64,000 nt of DNA, from contig NZ_JACRVF010000001.1 of NCBI RefSeq assembly GCF_014306105.1, positions 1,380,413 to 1,444,412 of the forward strand. Reading direction: 5' to 3'. Position numbers and translations under genes: made by a program. This document shows positions 59,735-64,000 of the stretch, piece by piece; position 1 is the first letter of the stretch, and every line of letters begins with the position of its first letter. The DNA is from Pontibacter cellulosilyticus (lineage in GTDB: Bacteria > Bacteroidota > Bacteroidia > Cytophagales > Hymenobacteraceae). The notes under the pieces were generated by a model. It made no database searches, was not told the origin of the DNA, and was given only the letters and a program-made list of their open reading frames with translations.

Positions 59735-60394
59735 CTACAGGGAGTTCAGTACTTCAGGCACGTTGTTCAGCGGGGAGTTGACTAGCGGCGACACAGCATA
59801 GGCTTTCATATCGGCTGCCTTGTAGGGATGCAGCAGCGAGAGCAGCTCCTGCTGTGATTCATACTCGTCCAGCCACAGCTCCTCTGCCTCCGGAGAGAGC
59901 ATCGCCGGCATGCGGTCATGGATCGGCTTCACCACTTCGTTGGCTTCGGTGGTGATGATGGTAAAGGTGTGGAGCACCTCGCCCGTTTCCTTGTCAGTCC
60001 ACTCATCCCACAGGCCTGCGAACGAGAACAGCTCTTCGTTTTTAAGCAGAATGCGGTAAGGTACTTTTCCATGGTCGGTGACCTTCCACTCAAAGAAGCC
60101 GTCGGCTGCCACCAGGCACCGTTTAGACTCAAGCAGTCTGCGGAAGGAGGTTTTTTCGGTGAGTGTTTCAGCCCGTGCGTTGATCGAGCGCTTAACCGCC
60201 CTGGCATCCTTGGCCCAGAAGGGCTGCAGGCCCCACGAGAAGAACTGCAGCGTGTCTGGATGGTCATTGGTCACCACAGGCAGTGCCTGGCTGGGGGCGG
60301 CGTTATAGCGGGCCTCCTGCAGGTGCTGTTCCAGCAGCTTAGCTGCTTTTGAGCGTCCTTTTGTCTTGGGTAAAACGGTGTATCTTCCGCACAT
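59735..60394 (-). CDS. SOS-response-associated peptidase (SRAP/YedK/HMCES)
   Basis: 219 residues. SRAP proteins form a covalent link through Cys2 to abasic sites in single-stranded DNA and protect them. All marks are present: MCGRYT (catalytic Cys2), RYNAAPSQ, INARAETLTEKTSF, RRCLVAADGFFEWK and HDRMPAML (Glu and His of the site). It is common in prophages and integrative elements and could handle lesions in transferred single strands. The upstream region contains no recognisable LexA box. Confidence 0.93.
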   Translation of the reverse strand: MCGRYTVLPKTKGRSKAAKLLEQHLQEARYNAAPSQALPVVTNDHPDTLQFFSWGLQPFWAKDARAVKRSINARAETLTEKTSFRRLLESKRCLVAADGFFEWKVTDHGKVPYRILLKNEELFSFAGLWDEWTDKETGEVLHTFTIITTEANEVVKPIHDRMPAMLSPEAEELWLDEYESQQELLSLLHPYKAADMKAYAVSPLVNSPLNNVPEVLNSL

Positions 60395-60671
60395 GTTCTA
60401 GAGGGTTTTAAGAAACGGTACTGCTTTGGTTATCCATCCAACGCACTGCAGGGCCAGATGTTTTTAGGTGCCGCGTTGTCAGACCCGCCTGCTGGACGGC
60501 GTGCGCCGTGGTTGCTGTAAAGCGCCTGCTACCGCACCGGCAGGTCGATAGCACAAGGCCGCGCCACTGCCTGGTTTATGTGCGGCTGATAGCTTGACAA
60601 TCTCTGGAAAGACAGTATATTGGGTAACGAAAACACGCCCATGCACCAGGCAGCTGTAAATACCGGACTCA
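60395..60671. other. Spacer before the cassette-like region
   Basis: No gene supported; a short open frame on the minus strand (60,479-60,676) has no coding features. It is G+C-richer to about 60,590. A possible rightward promoter of sigma-70 type (TTGACA at 60,594-60,599, 16 bases, TATATT at 60,616-60,621) points toward the cassettes. Confidence 0.4.
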
Positions 60672-60764
60672 AACAACTTACCTGCTCAAAAACAGTCGGC
60701 AGCAGTTACGTACATAGTGCAGATAAGCGTATGTTCACGTTTATAAGGTAGTTGTGCGTCATTT
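60672..60764. repeat. attC-like inverted repeat 1
   Basis: AACAACTTACCT (60,672-60,683) faces AGGTAGTTGT (60,746-60,755) with one gap; the right end GTTGTGCGTCATTT recurs in the next sites. About 60 bases of imperfectly paired DNA lie between. The form is that of an integron attC site, though not the classical GTTRRRY core. Confidence 0.5.
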
Positions 60765-60786
60765 GAATAATAGAAAATCAAACAAA

Positions 60787-61224
60787 GTGAGCAAAACCAA
60801 GCTTAAGAATAATTGGCTCTCAAAGACATTAGAAAGTTTAGAAAAAGATGTTTGGGGTGAACCAGAGTACAACAACCATTTAGTAACAACCTGCCATAGA
60901 CTTAGAAAAAAGGCACTCAGGGACTTTGAGACGGAAGACCTAAGAATCATGATTGGGCAGAATATTGGGCTTAAGTATCTAATTCCTTTAGCACTCGATA
61001 AATTAGATGAAAATATACTGGCTGACGGTGACCTATATGATGGTGACTTATTACAGGCAGTTTTGAAAAGCGACAAAGAGTACTGGAAAGCAGAAAAAGA
61101 AAATTGGAAAAGGATGTGCGGTATATTCAACCGAGATATAAGCCTTTTAGAAAGTCACTACAATACCAGGAGTATCAAAGAAGAATGGTTTAGCACTTTT
61201 GCTGAATTTGAAAGAATCAACTAA
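60787..61224 (+). CDS. CdiI-type contact-dependent inhibition immunity protein
   Basis: 145 residues from the GTG at 60,787 (a GTG at 60,754 would lie inside the attC-like repeat). Sequence KTLESLEKDVWGEPEYNNHLVTTCHRLRKKALRDFETEDLRIMIGQNIGLKYLIPLALDKLDENILADGDLYDGDLLQAVL matches the CdiI immunity family found beside CdiA-type toxins. No toxin gene is present, so this is an orphan immunity gene, a frequent cassette cargo that protects against neighbours' toxins. It is AT-rich compared with the element genes to its left. Confidence 0.8.
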   Translation: MSKTKLKNNWLSKTLESLEKDVWGEPEYNNHLVTTCHRLRKKALRDFETEDLRIMIGQNIGLKYLIPLALDKLDENILADGDLYDGDLLQAVLKSDKEYWKAEKENWKRMCGIFNRDISLLESHYNTRSIKEEWFSTFAEFERIN

Positions 61225-61234
61225 CAAAACGCTG

Positions 61235-61293
61235 CACAACAAAACCTATAGTGCATTGAAAACGCACCATAGCAGAGACGTTGTGTGTAATTC
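61235..61293. repeat. attC-like inverted repeat 2
   Basis: CACAAC (61,235-61,240) and TATAGTGC (61,247-61,254) face GCACCATA (61,264-61,271) and GTTGTG (61,280-61,285). The two paired blocks with unequal spacers mimic the R/L box layout of attC. The end GTTGTGTGTAATTC matches the end of site 1. Confidence 0.55.
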
Positions 61294-61308
61294 AAAGATT
61301 AAAAGGTA

Positions 61309-61785
61309 ATGCAAAAAATATATTTTGACTACAAATCCATTGAAGCCATTTTCGAACAAGCGGAGGAAGCACTTTTTGATAAGTCAAATGTGTTGCCGAT
61401 TACTTACACTAATTTTGACTGCACCACATTCGATAAATATAATAAGGATCTGCTTGGTAAAATATCGGGAAACTCTATCGTCTACTGTATCTGGACTAGT
61501 AAAGATGCGGTGGATTATAATCCAAAGTATATCGGACATGCTGGAAAGAACATCTCAAGACAAAGGATTAGGAATCATCTGACCAAGAAAGATTCAGCGA
61601 CTGGCGCTCAACTGGAAAACATCAAAAATCAATTGCTAAATAATAATTCAATCGGGCTTTCATATTTAATTATAGAACCAGCATACATGAGAAAAGCCCT
61701 TGAAGATTGGCTAATTGATAAAAATTCATTTAAGCTTGATTGGAACAATATTGGTAAAAGAAGAACTGCACACAACATTGTGTAA
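61309..61785 (+). CDS. GIY-YIG-like protein
   Basis: 158 residues. Core NSIVYCIWTSKDAVD ... PKYIGHAGKNISRQRIRNHL ... EPAYMRKALEDWLIDKN with a late KLDWNNIGKR fits a GIY-YIG nuclease variant: YCIW for GIY, KYIGH for YIG, then the Arg, the Glu and the Asn at expected spacing. Its role is unknown; it could be a restriction-like or defence nuclease. Flanked by attC-like sequences and AT-rich. Confidence 0.6.
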   Translation: MQKIYFDYKSIEAIFEQAEEALFDKSNVLPITYTNFDCTTFDKYNKDLLGKISGNSIVYCIWTSKDAVDYNPKYIGHAGKNISRQRIRNHLTKKDSATGAQLENIKNQLLNNNSIGLSYLIIEPAYMRKALEDWLIDKNSFKLDWNNIGKRRTAHNIV

Positions 61786-61829
61786 ACGTCAGCTATGACC
61801 GACGATCTTGCCGCCTTTCATCCGAAAGC

Positions 61830-61843
61830 GTTGTAGTACATTT
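61830..61843 (+). repeat. Third GTTGT-x-x-x-x-x-ATTT cassette-end motif
   Basis: GTTGTAGTACATTT precedes the next gene by 12 bases and matches the ends of sites 1 and 2 at 10 of 14 positions. CACAAC at the end of the GIY-YIG gene (about 61,768) may be the opposite half. Confidence 0.4.
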
Positions 61844-61855
61844 AAAGTAAAAAGA

Positions 61856-62416
61856 ATGAGCCTGAGCGAAAAATATTATGAGCTATGTTATACTAGACGG
61901 ATTCATGAATACTCTAAAATAGACCAATATAAAAATTGGCCTCAAGGTCAGGCTTGTAAAATATATGGATCACTTGCGAGGTTTTATCAAGACGAACTCA
62001 ATATTAATTCAGACCAGTTAAATCAATTAAGAACCAAGTTTAAGAGATTCAATAAGCTATATTCAAAATACTTTAATGAACATAGAAAAGCTCTTTTTGA
62101 GGATCCTGAAAAGCTTTTAGAATGGTACGACAGGCAGAACGATTCTTGTAACTATTGTGGAACAACTCAATCTGTTCTGCATAAAATTGTAAAACGACGA
62201 AATGGTAATCTAACTCTCAACAAAAAAACAAAAAGGTCCAAGGGAACACTAGAAATTGAAAAGCTAGACCCTAGTAAAGACTATACCTACGAGAACTCTG
62301 TTCTATCATGTCCATTTTGTAATAATGCCAAAAGCAACCTGATTTCAGAAGAGGATTGGCGAAGGTTTTTTGCCCCAGCCATGAAAGATTATTTCAAATC
62401 AATCTTGTTCACATGA
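61856..62416 (+). CDS. HNH-like endonuclease
   Basis: 186 residues from the ATG at 61,856. N-terminal helical part, then a zinc-bound HNH variant: CNYCGTTQSVLH, LEIEKLDPSKDYTYENSVLSCPFCNNAKSNLISEEDW. The usual D-H pair of HNH is replaced by E-I-E/K (here LEIEKLDP), as in a sub-family that reads IDRxD. Paired CxxC motifs remain. Its stop overlaps the start of the next gene (ATGA), so both are co-translated and may work together. Confidence 0.65.
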   Translation: MSLSEKYYELCYTRRIHEYSKIDQYKNWPQGQACKIYGSLARFYQDELNINSDQLNQLRTKFKRFNKLYSKYFNEHRKALFEDPEKLLEWYDRQNDSCNYCGTTQSVLHKIVKRRNGNLTLNKKTKRSKGTLEIEKLDPSKDYTYENSVLSCPFCNNAKSNLISEEDWRRFFAPAMKDYFKSILFT

Positions 62417-63258
62417 TTTTGGGTAAAGAAACCAATAGGGTTTATTTTTCAAAAAAACTCTATTCTGACGAGCGTTTTACAAACACCTGCAATGCGCTTA
62501 CCAAACTGCTTGACAAGCAAGGAATCAGGCATGGTTTACTAAAAGCTACAAAAGACATTTGGTGCAGGGATTACATGCCGGTTCAGACTGAAAAAGGAAA
62601 GTTTGTTCAATTTCGCTATAAACCTTCCTATTTAACGGATGACTTGGAACTTCAATCAGATCCAGGGGTAGTTTGTGAAGCAAATAATCTTGAGCCTGAA
62701 TTTTCGAAAATAAATCTTGACGGTGGTAATGTTGTTAATTGGTCGGACAGAGCAATAATCACTGACCGGGTCTTTGACGAAAACCCCAAATACACAAGTA
62801 AGACAAAACTGATCACAGAAATTGAAAACCTGCTAAAGGTTGAAGTAATTGTCATACCTCAGATTAGGTCTGATATGACAGGTCATGCAGACGGACTTGT
62901 TCGGTTTGTTGACCGTAGCAAAGTTCTTGGGAATAACAGGGAACAGGAATACAAGTACTGGAAGAACGGAATTACCAAGATTCTTAAAGAACATGGAATA
63001 GAATACATTGACGTACCCTTTTTTGAGTTTTATAACAGAAAGTTTAAGGACAATGCTATTGGTTGCTACATTAACTTCTTGGAAGTAATGGACTTGATCG
63101 TGCTCCCTGTCTTTGAGGTTAGCGGAAACCGGGACGATGAAGCAGTTAACCTATTTAAAGAGATTTATCCAGATCGGGTTATTGAAACCATTAATTTTAA
63201 TGAAATCGGGCTACTGGGTGGTCTTTTAAACTGTACAACCTGGACGATTCTAGAGTAA
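62413..63258 (+). CDS. Peptidylarginine/agmatine deiminase-type enzyme
   Basis: 281 residues. Marks of the guanidine-modifying superfamily (agmatine deiminase/PAD_porph): DIWCRDYMPVQ (Asp of the site), NLDGGNVV, SDMTGHADGLVRFVD (His and Asp) and the catalytic Cys in GGLLNCTTWTILE. This is shorter than typical agmatine deiminases (about 350). The ATG at 62,413 overlaps the stop of the HNH gene by four bases. Reaction: hydrolysis of a guanidino group to a ureido group with ammonia release; the substrate is unknown. The link to a nuclease gene is unusual. Confidence 0.75.
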   Translation: MILGKETNRVYFSKKLYSDERFTNTCNALTKLLDKQGIRHGLLKATKDIWCRDYMPVQTEKGKFVQFRYKPSYLTDDLELQSDPGVVCEANNLEPEFSKINLDGGNVVNWSDRAIITDRVFDENPKYTSKTKLITEIENLLKVEVIVIPQIRSDMTGHADGLVRFVDRSKVLGNNREQEYKYWKNGITKILKEHGIEYIDVPFFEFYNRKFKDNAIGCYINFLEVMDLIVLPVFEVSGNRDDEAVNLFKEIYPDRVIETINFNEIGLLGGLLNCTTWTILE

Positions 63259-63362
63259 AAGTGACACTACAGCACCAGCTAAAAAGCATTAAAACACTTT
63301 TAGCACACCCGCACCTAGTTTAACCGATAATACGCGTATTAACGAATAAGCTAAGAATTAAA

Positions 63363-64000
63363 ATGTTGACATATAAGGAACTCATAGAGCTGAGGGAAAA
63401 ATTGGCTAGTGGCGAAATTAGTTTGGAACTAGCGAAAGCTCAGTATTGGAAGGACTTCAAAGAAGGACAACGTTCTTGGCATACAAAGGACTGGAAAGAA
63501 AGAAGGTGTGAATTCATTAAATGTAAATGTGAAATATGTAGTAGTAACGAAACATTAACGTTACAGCATCTTTCTCACCCCAAAAAATTCTCCGAACATC
63601 TAACAGAAGTAACAAAGATATACGCTAAAGATTACATAGACTCCAATCCCGAAATTGATAAGTCTGAATTACGTAATTACATACTAAAAAATTATGATTA
63701 TTTCCCCGCCCCATTGTGTCCAAATTGTCAGAGTAGAAAGCCTAACAAACGAATAAGAAAAGTCCCGCAGTATTTCTGCACAGAATGCCGGCACGAATTT
63801 GATGAAACAATTACTAAATCCTTGGATGAGCTTATTTCAACTTTTTATAAAAATGAAGAAGCAATTGAAGTTCTGGACAAGTGCTTTGTTTCAAATGATG
63901 GATGGAAAAATAAGCATAACCTATCAAGTATAAGGTATTGGCTACAAAGACAACGGACAAAGAATCAAGATGCTGAAGCGATTGAGAAGAAGGCATTTTT
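63363..64000 (+). CDS. Zinc-finger/HNH-like protein (3' partial)
   Basis: Open frame from the ATG at 63,363 to the window end, 212 codons visible. CEICSSNETLTLQHLSHPKKF resembles an HNH or related zinc site (C-x-x-C, then a His pair), and CPNCQSRKPNKRIRKVPQYFCTECRHEF is a zinc ribbon. Highly charged and AT-rich. The preceding 100 bases contain a palindrome AATACGCGTATT (about 63,329). Function unknown; a DNA-binding or nuclease role is plausible. The 3' end lies outside. Confidence 0.6.
   Translation, partial: MLTYKELIELREKLASGEISLELAKAQYWKDFKEGQRSWHTKDWKERRCEFIKCKCEICSSNETLTLQHLSHPKKFSEHLTEVTKIYAKDYIDSNPEIDKSELRNYILKNYDYFPAPLCPNCQSRKPNKRIRKVPQYFCTECRHEFDETITKSLDELISTFYKNEEAIEVLDKCFVSNDGWKNKHNLSSIRYWLQRQRTKNQDAEAIEKKAF

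Larger units (their letters stand above)
50811..64000. mobile_element. Integrated genetic element, left end at tRNA fragment, right end not reached
   Basis: Starts at the tRNA-derived att site beside a tyrosine recombinase, and carries HTH/excisionase, DUF3987 and DUF6371-type genes typical of Bacteroidota integrative elements. Because the missing 5' half of the tRNA should be restored at the far end, and no minus-strand CAU tRNA is seen up to 64,000, the element is probably longer than 13 kb. It lacks AAGTATA words to about 60.7 kb. It is not certain that the AT-rich cassettes after 60.7 kb belong to the same unit. Confidence 0.65.

Noticed and set aside
60479..60676. Minus-strand ORF of 65 codons
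   Set aside because: No ribosome-binding site, no domain, and it overlaps the attC-like repeat; likely chance.

Overview
The window is a piece of a Bacteroidota chromosome, most likely from a Pontibacter-like member of the Hymenobacteraceae. The evidence is family content and style: lipoproteins with short lipoboxes, promoters of the TTTG-N19/20-TAnnTTTG type, carboxypeptidase-regulatory/TonB-plug receptors, a fused E1 alpha/beta dehydrogenase, kinases with a SHNLRAP H-box, TIGR02757 and KdsB. The genus is inferred from gene content only. A striking trait is the heptamer AAGTATA/TATACTT, repeated on both strands inside and between almost all resident genes.

Positions 1 to about 50.8 kb are resident chromosome. 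In order they hold: a PhnD-type binding protein (cut by the window edge); a lipoprotein/SCO/cytochrome c operon; an NtrC-like regulator without a DNA-binding domain; an MtfA-like peptidase with a SEC-C tail; the fused 2-oxoacid dehydrogenase E1; a DUF1573 protein; alanine dehydrogenase; an LTA-synthase-like enzyme; a sodium:solute symporter; MurB; two lipocalin-like lipoproteins; MutS2; a patch of small cassette-like genes (20.3-22.6 kb) with a RidA-family pseudogene; hydrolases, a LysM/RlpA-like protein and NfeD; two more paired lipoproteins; AlkD-like, KdsB and SDR genes; a membrane-protein cluster with its own winged-helix regulator and a duplicated palindromic operator (33.5-37.2 kb); HPF; two tandem TonB-type outer-membrane proteins; and two sensor kinase loci. 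Perfect hairpin terminators close many units. At least four families of intergenic repeats are present, one ending in a variable-number heptamer tandem.

At 50,811-50,857 lies the 3' half of a tRNA with anticodon CAU (minus strand), followed at once by a tyrosine recombinase. This is the left attachment site of an integrated element. No complete tRNA reappears before 64,000, so the element probably runs past the window. It carries the integrase, a hypothetical gene, an excisionase-like HTH protein, DUF3987 and DUF6371-type replication or mobilisation proteins, and a 577-residue protein with seven zinc-ribbon repeats around a nuclease-like core, divergent from an XRE regulator. It also carries a secreted DNA/RNA endonuclease, an SRAP protein and two iteron-like inverted repeats. 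By eye it contains no AAGTATA word between about 50.9 and 60.7 kb, which supports recent transfer.

From about 60.7 kb to the end the DNA is AT-rich and looks like a gene-cassette array. Short unrelated genes (a CdiI-type immunity protein, a GIY-YIG-like protein, an HNH-like protein overlapping a peptidylarginine/agmatine-deiminase-type enzyme, and a zinc-finger protein cut by the window end) follow attC-like inverted repeats that share a GTTGTGnGTnATTT-like end. No integron integrase is visible.
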